Shown piece by piece: positions 1 through 12,289 of a stretch of 64,000 nt of DNA. The DNA is from Ananas comosus (Eukaryota; Streptophyta; Magnoliopsida; Poales; Bromeliaceae). Under the pieces are notes generated by a model. It saw only the letters and a list, made by a program, of their open reading frames with translations, had not been told where the DNA came from and ran no database searches. The position numbers and the translations under genes are program-made. Numbering within the stretch: the first letter of the stretch is position 1; every line of letters starts with the position of its first letter. The stretch covers positions 8,140,284-8,204,283 of the forward strand of contig NC_033630.1 in NCBI RefSeq assembly GCF_001540865.1, given 5' to 3'.

Positions 1-1826
1 ACATTCACAACCTAGGTTTACTTGACTCTAGGTTTAATGCCACTCATGTTCTTGTTATCCTAATTGTCGACACCTAGGAACCATACTTGACATGCCACTC
101 GTGAATAACCTATGTTCAATGACACTAGGTTCAATGCCACTCGTCATCCTAGTTATTTATACTTAGAATTCTTTACATATGACACTTGTCGAATACTTTA
201 CTTTACTTAGAGTTCATTGACTCAAGTTCAACCTTCATGTCGTACTAGCATATTCTCATATTAGGAATCATGCATACATTCTTTACTAACATTTCAATCA
301 TGTACTTGTATATCATCTAGCTCATATGTTTATTCAACATACATCACATACATGTCTTTAGCGTTTAATTCATGCTTCATCTAGCATTTCTATAACATGT
401 CATCATGCATTGGTTTAGTGTTTTTATATTACGTTAATATGCATTCTTTTAACATTTCATATTATGACAACATGCATTCCTTAGCATACATTTTATACGT
501 TCATTACTTGGCACATATCACATGCATTACTTAGCATTTATCACATGCATTTATTCATTAACAACTTTATCATGCTTTCTTACTTAGCATTTCCACTACC
601 ACCATGCATCAATAGTGAAATACATTATACTTTGGCATGAAAGCGACCTAATCGCTTCGGTAAACACAACCCACCTTTTAACGCGTTCCGATTGCTTGTA
701 GTCACTTGCAATCGGCTTCCCGGGACACCCGTGACCCGGTTTGGCCCGAACTCTTGTACGACCACCCGAACGGCCACCAATCTGAGATCCGTTTGTTCGG
801 GAGTTTATTCCCCGACATCACGATACTCCCGATCTGTTTTCATGATTTTTGGAGGCTTATCCCGCGTGCTGCAGCTATCTGTACCAAAACAGACTGTTTC
901 GTCAATAATTTCGCATGCACTTGTTGGATTGTCGAACCGAGTGCACCAACGCGTTCGTTATACCCCCAATTAGGTTTGTATAGGGTCAATTGAGATCAAA
1001 ACCCCTCACAAGCAAAAGCCCTCTTTTTGGAGCCCTAAATCACCATTGTTGCAATTAGCTTCATACAAACTACTAATCTCACAATAAATGAGATCAACTA
1101 CTCTTAGAGCACCAATAAACATTATCTAGCTAAGTTCAAAGAGGTCTAAGCCATACTTTAGCCATTCACCATGAGAGACTCAAAGAGCTTACCTCAACTA
1201 GCTAGCAAGAAGATGAAGAAGATGATGTTAGTCCTTCTCCAAGCTCCAATCTCCACCTTCTCCTCCTAAATCCACTCTTAGAGAGAGAGGGAGAGCTCCT
1301 AGAGAGAGAGGAGAGAGCATCTCTCTCTACCAATATGTGTGTGAGTGTGTGTGTTGGAATGAGGAGGAAGAAGGAGTAGGGGCAAAGCCCTTCATATATG
1401 CCAACTTTTCCCTAATTACCAACCTGCCACTGCTCACTCTGGGCATTTTTCGGGCTCGGGGTCCGGTCCTTGGACTTGAGGGACCGGTCCCCGTAGGGTC
1501 CAGAATTCCAGCATTTAGGACAGCCAAATTTTCAGCTTTTTTACCGTTTTCGCTCCGTTTTCGCTCGTTTTCGCTCGTTTGGCATCCGATTCGTTTCAAA
1601 TCGAACCGAGACTCTCCAAACATATTTTCATGCATGTTTTCATCATCTTTTCATCTACGCTAATGTCGGATTTAGTCTATGGTCCAACATAGCCTTTCGG
1701 GTCCCGTTTTCGCGCCCTATGCGCACGAAGCACCCGAATGCTCCCGAACTTCGCCGGAATGATTCCAACGGCTTTCTAAGCTAACATACATCGTAACTTC
1801 ATGAATTAGAAGTTCGGTATATTACA
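1..1826 (-). mobile_element. Partial gypsy LTR, minus strand, cut by the window edge
   Basis: On the minus strand this reads as the first 1.8 kb of an LTR beginning TGTAATATACCG at 1826. It shares long stretches with the solo LTRs at 32807-35432 and 52210-55259: the start, the block around the ACCGGT site near 1483, and the CT-rich block at 1265-1325. The sequence right of 1826 is not a polypurine tract but the middle of another LTR (element C), so this is either the 5' LTR of a minus element running left out of the window or a solo LTR. The TSD would be TAATA at 1827-1831; the partner lies outside. Apparent reading frames at 692-993 and 1327-1663 lie in this non-coding LTR. Confidence 0.8.
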
Positions 1827-2045
1827 TAATATGTGCATGTTATGTATAAAGTAATTGGATCTCTATGTAGTAGAGAACTGTTCATATTTGGAACCTTGCA
1901 TATGGTTAGCATTCTTACATTTGATTGAGATCACGTTGCATGTAGTGCATATGACATGTAGATTACACTCTTGGACTTAGAACGCATGCTTGGCTTGGTT
2001 GGACATGTGGTTATTGAGTGACATAGGCTAGAGTGTATGTAAATT

Positions 2046-2175
2046 GTAAGCTAATGTCATAAAGCGGCATTAGGCTTGGACTAGAGATGGATTTAGTAAG
2101 CTAATGTCATAAAGCGGCATTAAGCTTCGAATGGTTTTGGACATAGTGAGATGATGCCATAAAGAGGCATTGGAC
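2046..2175 (+). repeat. Repeated LTR hairpins with an ATAAAG loop
   Basis: Three short inverted repeats occur about 50 bp apart: AATGTC-ATAAAGC-GGCATT near 2053 and 2104, and ATGCC-ATAAAGA-GGCAT near 2154. The loop stays ATAAAG[A/C] while the stem changes between U-G and C-G pairs. Related copies occur in other LTRs at about 21017 and 47838, and on the minus strand several times between 57515 and 57800. Confidence 0.6.
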
Positions 2176-2492
2176 ATAGTGAACTTAGTAAACCTTCACT
2201 TGAGGCATAGACTAGACCTATGGGTTGCTAGTGAGTATTTCCATGTTTTAGACATGATGACATAGTGACAAGCCACTGAGACATATGCTATATTCCGTGT
2301 TTTAGACACGATGACATAGAGATAGGCCATTGAGATAGTTATTATATTCCGTGCGTTAGACACGATGACATAGAGGCAGGCCTTTGGGACATGTGCTGTA
2401 TTTCGGGCTTTAGATCCGATGAAACAGTGATGAACCACTGGGACCTGAGACGGACTTACTCGCTTGCATGCTATTGTGCTCATTCGCACATA

Positions 2493-2516
2493 CTTGTGAG
2501 GGTCGCTCCCTACAAG
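2493..2516 (+). other. Conserved LTR hairpin with TCGCT loop
   Basis: The bases read CTTGT, a bulged G, AGGG, loop TCGCT, CCCT, ACAAG, so the arms pair as a nine-base-pair stem with one bulged G. The same element is at 13914-13937, 21234-21257 and 28753-28776 (plus) and 16648-16671, 50619-50642 and 57350-57373 (minus). A version with a different stem but the same loop is at 34504-34529. It lies 500-600 bp before the LTR end. No function is known to me; an RNA structure is inferred from pairing and covariation. Confidence 0.55.
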
Positions 2517-3126
2517 TCGGCACTTCGGAGATAGCCATCGCGACACATGCTCGCTCGTGCGGGATTGGGCGCCGAAGTGGGATGCCGTGGGGGAGGCTCA
2601 TTCCTAGAGTGGGGATGTTGACTATCACGGGGCCATTAGGCACGGCACGGGCCAGACAGCCTACGGGTGGGTCTTCAGTCCAGGCAGCCTACGGGCGGGT
2701 CTTACAAGATTGAAACTTTAAAGTAGTGATATGCCATGTGGACGTTGACTAGAACAGTAAACAATAAGTGATAAACACTATTTGATTGTATATCATAGTT
2801 GGATTCAGTTGACATTGGGAATAGTGGTACCCTTAATTGCCATGATAGTACATACTAGATATGTGTTGGACTTTGGGACATATAATATACTTCGTAGTAT
2901 TACCTGTTGCATCATAATATACTTAGTAGCCATGATAGAACATAATTGTTATGCATTGGCATATTTGGATCATATAGAGTAGATGTACTCCATTATTGAT
3001 ATCCCGATTACTTATGGCATAGTAGAATGGCATTTTACTATATGCTTTATTTACCGCAGTTAATTTCTGTTATTCATATCTGCTTTTGATTTGGGCCTAG
3101 TGGTGCAGTTGGTGCATGTCAATAAT

Positions 3127-3243
3127 TGTAAAACACTGGACCTTTGCAAATTGCGAGGTCCGAGTGGTTGGTTGTGTGCTGAGCAATTCCAGACTTTCTG
3201 GTGGGTCGTTGACAGTGTTCCGACCTATGGCTCGCATCCCGAG
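3127..3243 (+). mobile_element. Truncated 5' LTR of element D fused to pol
   Basis: Only the first 112-117 bp of the LTR remain (compare 12290 onward). The sequence then passes directly into the end of the protease domain. The five bases CCGAG at 3239-3243 fit both the LTR (CATCCCGAG) and the pol sequence seen at 9194 (TACCGAG), so the junction has 5-bp microhomology. About 2.4 kb of LTR plus the leader, gag and most of protease are missing. Confidence 0.75.
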
Positions 3244-6200
3244 GATGCCAGAATTCGCTTTTTGCGATGACGATTAGCTCCTCTCGAGCTAGGCAGTTGA
3301 TTAGTAGAGGCTGCGTAGCCTATTTGGCTACTGTCGTGTTGCGGGGCGATGCGGACGCCCCTAGGATTGAGGATATCCCCGTAGTGCGGGAGTTTGGAGA
3401 TGTGTTTCCAGCGGAGCTTCCAGGCATGCCTCCTGACAGGGAGATTGAGTTTGTGGTAGATCTCGTTCCCGCGACTATCCCGATCTCAAAGGCACCCTAT
3501 AGGATGGCACCAATAGAATTGAAGGAGCTGAAGGCACAATTGCAGGATCTTCTGGATAAGGGTTTTGTGCGACCGAGTGTGTCACCTTGGGGAGCACCAG
3601 TTTTGTTTGTAAAGAAGAAGGATGGATCACTTCGCTTATGTGTGCACTATCGTGAACTTAATAAAGTCACGATCAAGAACAAGTATCCATTGCCAAGGAT
3701 TGACGATCTATTTGATCAGCTCCAGGAATCTTCTGTATATTCCAAGATTGACTTGCAGTTGGGATATCACCAGTTGAGGATCAAACCTGAGGATGTGTCG
3801 AAGACGGCTTTTAGAACACGGTATGGACACTATGAGTTTACTGTTATGCCGTTTGGGCTCACTAATGCCCCGGCAGCTTTTATGGATCTAATGAACCGTG
3901 TTTTCAAGCCTTATTTAGACAGTTTGTCGTGGTGTTCATCGACGATATTTTGGTCTATTCCTGAAGTGATGCGGATCACGAGGAACACTTGAGACTTGTA
4001 CTTCAAGTGCTTCGAGAAAAGAAACTCTATGCTAAGTTGAAAAAGTGTGAATTTTGGCTTAGAGAGGTGGCGTTTTTGGGCCATTTGATTTCTGGATCAG
4101 GCATAGCCGTGGACCCGAGAAAAATTGAAGCTATCAAGGATTGGCCGAGGCCGACGAGTGTGACCGAGATACGGAGCTTCATTTGTTTGGCCGGCTATTA
4201 CCCGACGGTTCGTCGAGGGATTTGCAAAGTTATCTACTCCCCTCACGAGACTGACGCATAAGGGCACCAAGTTTATTTGGAATGATGCGTGTGAAAAAAG
4301 CTTCCAAGAGTTGAAGCAGCGATTGACGACCGCCCCGATCCTAACCTTGCCGACTGCTGGAGAAGGGTATGTAATTTATAGTGATGCTTCCTTTAATGGA
4401 TTTGGTTGTGTCTTAATGCAGGACGGGAAAGTGATCGCGTATGCATCTCGCCAATTGAAGGATTATGAAAGGAATTACCCTACTCACGACTTGGAGTTGG
4501 CGACCATGGTCTTTGCATTGAAGCTATGGCGCCACTACTTATACGGCGAGCGATGCGAAGTATATACGGATCACAAAAGCTTAAAGTATCTATTCACTCA
4601 GAAGGAGTTGAACTTGAGGCAGCGCAGATGGTTGGAGCTACTCAAGGATTATGATTTGACGATACTTTACCACCCGGGCAAGGCTAACGTGGTGGCGGAT
4701 GCGCTAAGTAGGAAATCGACGGAAAACTTAGCGATGCTTGTGGTTACTCAACCGCCGTTGATCGAGCAGATGAAGCGGTTGGAGTTGGAGGTGGTGGCTC
4801 CTGATACACCTTTGAGACTGATGACTTTGGTGGTGCAACCTACACTTTTGGAAAGGATTAAAGAAAAGCAAGCTTCCGACTCGGAGTTGCAAAAGATTCG
4901 AGCTAAGATGGTTGATGGTTGCACCGGTGACTTCACTTTAGACGGTGATGGATTGATGCGTTTCCGCGGACGACTTTGTGTACCGGCGGACTTGGGCATT
5001 AAAGAGGATATTCTTCAAGAAGCACACCGAGCACCGTATGCTATACATCCGGGAGGCACCAAGATGTACAAGAATTTGAAATTACTTTATTGGTGGCCCG
5101 GGATGAAAAAGAATGTTGGTGAATATGTTGCAAGATGCTTAACTTGCTAGCAGGTGAAGGCCGAGCACCGAGTTCCTGCAGGAAAGTTGCAGAGCCTATC
5201 GATTTCAGTGTGGAAATGGGAGAAGATCACTATGGATTTCGTGATGGGATTGCGGCGCTCACAGGCCGGGCATGATGCAATTTGGGCGATCGTGGATTGA
5301 TTGACGAAATCAGCACATTTCATACCTATCCACACTACTTGGACTGGTGAGAGATTCGCACAGGTTTATTTGGATGAGATTGTGCGACTGCACGGGGTAC
5401 CTACTTCAATAGTATCGGATCGAGACCCCCTTTTTTTGTCTCACTTTTGGAGGAGCTTACAGGACGCTTTGGGTAGGCGCTTGGATTTCAGCACTGCTTT
5501 CCACCACTAGAGTGACGGGCAGTCGGAGCGTACTATACAGACTCTCGAGGACATGCTTCGAGCTTGCGTGATTGACTTCCAGGGAGGATGGTCGCAGCAT
5601 CTACCAATGGCAGAGTTTGCTTATAACAACAGTTATCAAGCAAGTATTAAGATGGCACCATTTGAGGCATTTTATGGTCGGAAGTGTAGATCGCCTTTTC
5701 ATTAAAGCGAAGTTGGCGAAAGATTGGCTTTAGGCCCTGATGTGCTTCAGGAAGTAGAGGATAAGGTTCGCATTGCTCGGGAGCGATTGTTGACGGCCCA
5801 GAGTAGGCAAAGGAGTTATGCTGATCGGCGTCGACGAGACTTGGAGTTTCAGATTAGAGATCACGTTTTCTTGAAAGTCTCGCCGACCCGAGGGATTAGA
5901 AGATTTAGAATCAGGGGTAAGTTGAGCCCTCGATACAATGGACCGTATGAGGTTTTGGAGCGTGTAGGCCCGGTAGCATATAGACTTGCCCTACCGACGA
6001 ACCTATCGGGTGTACATAATATATTCCTTGTATCGGTCCTTCGGAAGTACATCCACGATCCGGCTCATGTTTTGGACGCTACGCCTTTGGAGCTGAGGGA
6101 GGACTTGAGCTTTGAGGAGCAGCCTTTAAGGATTTTGGCTCGCGAAGTAAAAAGATTGCGGAATCGTGAGATTCTCTACGTGAAGGTGTTTTGGAGCAAC

Positions 6201-6281
6201 CACGACGAGCGCGAGGCCACTTAGGAGTTGGAGAGCGTGCTGCGAGAACGCTATCCCCATCTTTTTCAGATGGAGGCTTGA
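3244..6281 (+). pseudogene. Element D pol copy 1 (RT, RNase H, integrase, chromodomain), broken
   Basis: Gypsy pol remnant running from the tail of protease to the chromodomain that ends in HLFQMEA at 6281. The RT palm is at 3267-3992, the RT end at 3989-4261, RNase H ([13 protein letters not shown]) at 4311-4800, the integrase zinc finger near 5010-5160, the integrase core at 5215-5600 and the chromodomain near 6100-6281. A one-base loss just before the FIDD active-site segment shifts the frame near 3922. Stops include TGA at 3962-3964, TAG at 5148-5150, TGA near 5297, TAG at 5508-5510 just before the catalytic Glu region, TAA near 5704 and TAG near 6222. It is almost identical to copy 3 and shares its frameshift, so both descend from an already dead element. 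Confidence 0.85.
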
Positions 6282-6323
6282 GGTATCTTTACTTTTCGAG
6301 TTTCGCGGACGAAACTCCTTTTT

Positions 6324-6335
6324 AGGAGGGGTGAA
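6324..6335 (+). other. Polypurine tract of element D copy 1
   Basis: AGGAGGGGTGAA directly abuts the TGTAAAACAC start of the LTR at 6336. The same tract precedes the LTRs at 12290 and 46514. It would prime plus-strand DNA synthesis during reverse transcription. Confidence 0.75.
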
Positions 6336-7500
6336 TGTAAAACACTGGACCTTTGCAAATTGCGAGGTTCGAGTGGTTGGTTGTGTGCTGAGTAATTCCA
6401 GACTTTCTGGTGGGTCGTTGACAGTGTTCCGACCTGTGGCTCGCATCCCGAGAAGTGAGGTTTAAAGACTAGCACAAAAATCCGAAAAATCGGATTGTTG
6501 GTCAGCTCTCGGGTAGCCTTCAGTAGGGCTTGTACCGGTACAAGGCTGATGGTTGTACCGGTACAAGGCTGGTGGTTGTTCCGGTATAGGGGGCTTGTAC
6601 CGGTACAGAGCCGCAGAACCCGCCAACCCGAGCCTCGGGTTGTGATTGTCGTGGGGCTTGTACCGGTACAGGGGCCCGTGTACCTGTACAAGGTGGCAGA
6701 ATTTGAGTAGTTTGAACTGCAGGGGTGTTTTTGTGATTGTGGGTCCCTTATATCAGCACCCACGCCTCTAGGGCCCCCCTTTGAGCTCTCCACTGCAGGG
6801 AGAAAGGTAGGGCACCTCTCCCCTTCACCCCATTTGGATTTGATCTCTTTCTAGCTTGGGATTTAAGTGTTGATCCTTCTCTTTTCCCTTTTCTTTGCTT
6901 TTCCACCATTTTGATGCTTGGAGCTTGGTCTTGATGGATTGTTGAGGGAAGATCTTGGGATTTCAAGAGTTTAGAGCTTTGATTGAAGCTTTTAAGAGGT
7001 AATCCACTTATTCTCTCCCTCTAGATTGGATTTTATTGATGGTTTTGAGATGAAACCCTAGAATGAGATTTTAGGGCTTATTTTGGGCGTTTTGATTCTA
7101 GGGCTTTTGGGGCTAAATTATTTGGATTAGAGCACTCCTTTGGGTCGGGTTGGAATGATCTTAGCCTTCTTTTGGAGCTTGTGAGAGTTTTTCTCCACCC
7201 TAGGTGAGATTTTAGCCCTTTTGCCTTATTGGTTAATGTTTGATCTTATAGATGATCGTAATGCCCGTGTATCTCTTCGCTCAATACTTTTAGGGTGATT
7301 TGAGACTCGTGGACAACTTCGTTCGGCGAGACGAGGCACTACACGACGGTTCGGTGGGTTTGACCTAGCCACACAATGAGAAATTCTCATTTGTGATGAA
7401 TTAAGTATCGTTAATTGAAAAAGCATGCATATTCTTGTTATATGCATTTATTGTGAATTTTAGAATGCTTAAAATGCCTATGTTACATATGATGAAATTT
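6336..7500 (+). mobile_element. Partial LTR after pol copy 1
   Basis: This is the first 1.16 kb of the element D LTR, near-identical to 12290-13460. It includes the cluster of GTACCGGTAC palindromes (6530-6690), a TATA-like CTTATATCAGC near 6746 and the leader-like GA/CT-rich block. Near 7500 it stops, and RT sequence begins without any LTR end, leader or gag. The break coincides with the start of the indel-rich copy 2, so it may be an assembly join rather than a biological one. Confidence 0.75.
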
Positions 7501-8853
7501 TTAGTGTGGATTTGAGTTTGTGTATGGATCTCGTCCCGGGACACCCGATCTCAAAAGACCCTATAGGATGGCACCAGCAGAATTGAAGGAGCTGAAGGCA
7601 CAGTTGCAGGATCTTCTCGATAAAGGTTTTGTGCGCGAGTGTTGTCACCATGGGGAGCACCAGTTTTGTTTGTAAAGAAGAATGATGGATCACTTCGCTT
7701 ATGTGTGGACTATCGTGAACTTAATAAAGTCACGATCAAGAACAAGTATCCATTGCGAGAATCGACGATCTATTTGATCAGCTACAGGATCTTGTAATAT
7801 ATTCCAAGATTGACTTGCAGTCGGGATATCACCAGTTGAGGATCAGACCTGAGATGTGTCGAAGACGGCTTTAGAACATGTATGGACACTATGAGTTTAC
7901 TGTTATGCCGTTTGGCTCACTAATGCCGCTTAGAGAGGTGGCGTTTTGGGCCATTTGATTTCTGGATCAGGAATAGCCGTGGCCCGAGAAAAATGAAGCT
8001 ATCAGGATTGGCCGAGGCGACGAGTGACCGAGATACGGAGCTTCATTGGTTTGCCGGCTATTACCGACGGTTCGTCGAGAGATTTGCAAAGTTATCTACT
8101 CCTCACGAGACTGACGCATAAGGGCACCAAGTTTATTTTGGAATTGATGCGTGTTGAAAGAGCTTCCAAGAGTGAAGCAGCGATTGTCGACCGCCCCGAT
8201 CCTAACCTTTCGACTGCTGGAGCAGGTATGTGATTTATAGTGATGCTTCCTTTAATGGATTGGGCTGTCTTATGCAGACCGGAAAGTGATCGCGTATGCA
8301 TCTCGCCAATTGAAGGATTATGAAAGGAATTACCCTACTCACGACTTGGAGTTGGCGGCCGTGGTCTTTGCATTGAAGCATATGGCGCCACTACTTATAT
8401 GGCGAGCGAGCGAAGTATATCGGATCACAAAAGCTTAAAGTATCTATTCATTCAGAAGGGGTTGAACTTGTGGCAGCGCAGATGGTTGGAGCCTACTCAA
8501 GGATTATATTGACTGATACTACCACCCGGGCAAGGCTAACGTGATGGCTGATGCGCTAAGTAGCGAAATTGACGAAAAACTTAGCGATGCTGTGTATACT
8601 CAACCGCCGTTGATCAAGCAGATGAAACGGTTGGAGTTGGAGGTGGTGGCCCTGATACACCTTTGAGACTGATGACTTTGGGTGCAACCTACACTTTTGG
8701 AAAAGATTAAAGAAAAACAACTTCCGACTCGGAGTTGCAAAAGATTCGAGCTAAGAATGGTTGATGGTTGCACCGCGTGTACTTCACTTAGACTGTGTAT
8801 GGATTGATGCGTTTCCGCGACGACTTTGGTGTCCGGCGCGACGTTCGGGCATT
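7500..8853 (+). pseudogene. Element D pol copy 2, indel-ridden fragment next to the gap
   Basis: RT and RNase H sequence corresponding to about 3450-5000 of copy 1, with a roughly 200-bp internal loss near 7926. It differs from copies 1 and 3 mainly by single-base insertions and losses every 20-50 bp, not by the transitions expected of an ageing element. No reading frame of useful length survives. Pattern and position, ending at a 25-N gap, suggest raw long-read gap filling. I treat it as a probable low-quality duplicate, not a third genomic copy. Confidence 0.7.
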
Positions 8854-8878
8854 NNNNNNNNNNNNNNNNNNNNNNNNN
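8854..8878. other. Assembly gap of 25 N
   Basis: Exactly 25 unknown bases separate pol copy 2 from pol copy 3. The flanks are mid-RNase H/integrase on the left and the start of protease on the right, so real order and distance are unknown here. Confidence 0.99.
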
Positions 8879-11800
8879 TTGTTTGATACCGGTGCATCGC
8901 ATTCATTCATTGATCGGCTGTTTGCCGAGCTGCATGGCATCCCACTTGTATCCTTGTTGCACCCGGGACGAGTTGTTGTACCCGATCATTCCTTGGACAT
9001 TCGGGAGTTTTGCCCCAGCTGCCCTATTCGGGTTGGAGATTGGATCATGCCCATAGACATGCTAGCCTTGCATAAACTCGGGGAGTTTGAGGTTGTGTTG
9101 GGCATGGATTGGTTGACTAAGTATTTCGCCACTATCGATTGTAAAGATCGAACGGTGACTTTTAGAGAGCCAGGGCAGGCGGAGGTTGTGTACCGAGGAT
9201 GCCAGAGTTCGCTGTTTGCGATGACGATTAGCTCCTCTCGAGCTAGGCAGTTGATTAGTAGAGGCTGCGTAGCCTATTTGGCTAGTGTCGTGTTGCGGGG
9301 CGATGCGGACGCCCCTAGGATTGAGGATATCCCCGTAGTGCGGGAGTTTGGAGATGTGTTTCCAGCGGAGCTTCCAGGCATGCCTCCTGACAGGGAGATT
9401 GAGTTTGTGGTAGATCTCGTTCCCGCGACTATCCCGATCTCAAAGGCACCCTATAGGATGGCACCAATAGAATTGAAGGAGCTGAAGGCACAATTGCAGG
9501 ATCTTCTGGATAAGGGTTTTGTGCGACCGAGTGTGTCACCTTGGGGAGCACCAGTTTTGTTTGTAAAGAAGAAGGATGGATCACTTCGCTTATGTGTGCA
9601 CTATCGTGAACTTAATAAAGTCACGATCAAGAACAAGTATCCATTGCCAAGGATTGACGATCTATTTGATCAGCTCCAGGAATCTTCTGTATATTCCAAG
9701 ATTGACTTGCAGTTGGGATATCACCAGTTGAGGATCAAACCTGAGGATGTGTCGAAGACGGCTTTTAGAACACGGTATGGACACTATGAGTTTACTGTTA
9801 TGCCGTTTGGGCTCACTAATGCCCCGGCAGCTTTTATGGATCTAATGAACCGTGTTTTCAAGCCTTATTTAGACAGTTTGTCGTGGTGTTCATCGACGAT
9901 ATTTTGGTCTATTCCTGAAGTGATGCGGATCACGAGGAACACTTGAGACTTGTACTTCAAGTGCTTCGAGAAAAGAAACTCTATGCTAAGTTGAAAAAGT
10001 GTGAATTTTGGCTTAGAGAGGTGGCGTTTTTGGGCCATTTGATTTCTGGATCAGGCATAGCCGTGGACCCGAGAAAAATTGAAGCTATCAAGGATTGGCC
10101 GAGGCCGACGAGTGTGACCGAGATACGGAGCTTCATTTGTTTGGCCGGCTATTACCCGACGGTTCGTCGAGGGATTTGCAAAGTTATCTACTCCCCTCAC
10201 GAGACTGACGCATAAGGGCACCAAGTTTATTTGGAATGATGCGTGTGAAAAAAGCTTCCAAGAGTTGAAGCAGCGATTGACGACCGCCCCGATCCTAACC
10301 TTGCCGACTGCTGGAGAAGGGTATGTAATTTATAGTGATGCTTCCTTTAATGGATTTGGTTGTGTCTTAATGCAGGACGGGAAAGTGATCGCGTATGCAT
10401 CTCGCCAATTGAAGGATTATGAAAGGAATTACCCTACTCACGACTTGGAGTTGGCGACCATGGTCTTTGCATTGAAGCTATGGCGCCACTACTTATACGG
10501 CGAGCGATGCGAAGTATATACGGATCACAAAAGCTTAAAGTATCTATTCATTCAGAAGGAGTTGAACTTGAGGCAGCGCAGATGGTTGGAGCGACTCAAG
10601 GATTATGATTTGACGATACTTTACCTCCCGGGCAAGGCTAACGTGGTGGCTGATGCGCTAAGTAGGAAATCGACGGAAAACTTAGCGATGCTTGTGGTTA
10701 CTCAACCGCCGTTGATCGAGCAGATGAAGTGGTTGGAGTTGGAGGTGGTGGCTCCTGATACACCTTTGAGACTGATGACTTTGGTGGTGCAACTTACACT
10801 TTTGGAAAAGATTAAAGAAAAGCAAGCTTCCGACTCGGAGTTGCAAAAGATTCGAGCTAAGATGGTTGATGGTTGCACCGGTGACTTCACTTTAGACGGT
10901 GATGGATTGATGCGTTTTCGCGGACGACTTTGTGTACCGGCGGACTTGGGCATTAAAGAGGATATTCTTCAAGAAGCACACCGAGCACCGTATGCTATAC
11001 ATCCGGGAGGCACCAAGATGTACAAGAATTTGAAATTACTTTATTGGTGGCCCGGGATGAAAAAGAATGTTGGTGAATTTGTTGCCAGATGCTTAACTTG
11101 CCAGCAGGTGAAGGCCGAGAACCGAGTTCCTGCGGGAAAGTTGCAGAGCCTATCGATTTCAGTGTGGAAATAGGAGAAGATCACCATGGATTTCGTGATC
11201 GGATTGCCGCGCTCACAGGCCGGGCATGATGCAATTTGGGCGATCGTGGATAGAATGACGAAATCAGCACATTTCATACCTATCCACACTACTTGGATTG
11301 GTGAGAGATTCGCACAGGTTTATTTGGATGAGATTGTGCGACTGCACGGGGTACCTACTTCTATAGTATCGGATCGAGACCCCCGTTTTTTGTCCCACTT
11401 TTGGAGGAGCTTACAAGACGCTTTGGGTAGGCGCTTGGATTTCAGCACTGCTTTCCACCCCTAGAGTGACGGGCAGTTTGAGCGTACTATACAGACTCTC
11501 GAGGACATGCTTCGAGCTTGCGTGCTTGACTTCCAGGGAGGATGGTCGCAGCATCTACCAATGGCAGAGTTTGCTTATAACAGCAGTTATCAAGCAAGTA
11601 TCAAGATGGCACCATTCGAGGCACTTTATGGTCGGAAATGTAGATCGCCTCTTCATTGGAGCGAAGTTGGCGAAAGATTGGCTTTAGGCCCTGATGTGCT
11701 TCAGGAAGCAGAGGACAAGGTTCGCATTGCTTGGGAGCGATTGTTGACGGCCCAGAGTAGGCAGAGGAGTTATGCTGATCGGCGTCGACGAGACTTGGAG

Positions 11801-12235
11801 TTTCAGATTGGAGATCACGTCTTCTTGAAAGTCTCGCCGACCCGAGGGATTAGAAGATTTAAAATCCGGGATAAGTTGAGCCCCCGATACATTGGACCGT
11901 ATGAGGTTTTGGAGCGTGTAGGCCCGGTAGCATATAGACTTGCCCTACCGCCGAACCTATCGGGTGTACACAATGTATTCCATGTATCGGTCCTTCGGAA
12001 GTACATCCACGACCCGGCTCATGTTTTGGACGCTACGCCTTTGGAGCTGAGGGAGGACTTGAGCTTTGAGGAGCAACCTTTAAGGATTTTGGCTCGCGAA
12101 GTAAAAAGATTGCGGAACCGTGAGATTCCCTACGTGAAGATACTTTGGAGCAACCACGACGAGCGCGAGGCCACTTGGGAGTTGGAGAGCGTGCTGCGAG
12201 AGCGCTATCCCCATCTTTTTCAGATGGAGGCTTGA
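8879..12235 (+). pseudogene. Element D pol copy 3 (protease to chromodomain), broken
   Basis: Begins at the protease active site ([10 protein letters not shown] at 8880) and ends with the chromodomain and a stop at 12235. Protease and RT form one frame to 9946, but the same single-base loss as in copy 1 shifts the frame just before the FIDD segment. The RT end is 9943-10215; RNase H and the integrase zinc finger are 10265-11173, closed by a TGG-to-TAG change. The integrase core is 11186-11464, closed by TAG at 11462-11464 in place of CAG in the HPQSDGQ motif. Integrase C-terminus, GPY-type motif and chromodomain are open from 11507 to 12235. Not functional as it stands. Confidence 0.88.
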
Positions 12236-12277
12236 GGTATCTTTACTTTTCGAGTTACGCGGACGAAACTCCTTTTT

Positions 12278-12289
12278 AGGAGGGGTGAA
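12278..12289 (+). other. Polypurine tract of element D copy 3
   Basis: AGGAGGGGTGAA lies immediately before the LTR start at 12290 and about 40 bp after the pol stop codon, the usual position. Confidence 0.8.

Larger units (their letters stand above)
1827..3126 (+). mobile_element. Element C, 5' LTR, first visible piece
   Basis: This plus-strand gypsy LTR fragment starts where the left-edge LTR ends and stops at the TGTAAAACAC start of element D. It resembles the LTR at 12290-14866 from about position 13460 onward (the CTCTATGTAGTAGAGA block, the AATGTCATAAAGCGGCATT hairpins and the CATTCGCACATACTTGTG block), so roughly the first 1.1 kb of this LTR lies left of the inserted LTR, outside the window. 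Its last bases, GTCAATAAT, continue at 14867 as GTAATTGCCC, matching the uninterrupted order GTCAGTAATTGCCC seen at 14389. The two pieces are therefore halves of one LTR split by element D. Confidence 0.75.

Noticed and set aside
1337..1663. Overlapping open frames on both strands in the left-edge LTR
   Set aside because: Non-coding LTR sequence with a homologous block at 32943-33173 and 52233-52631 that shows no coding conservation.
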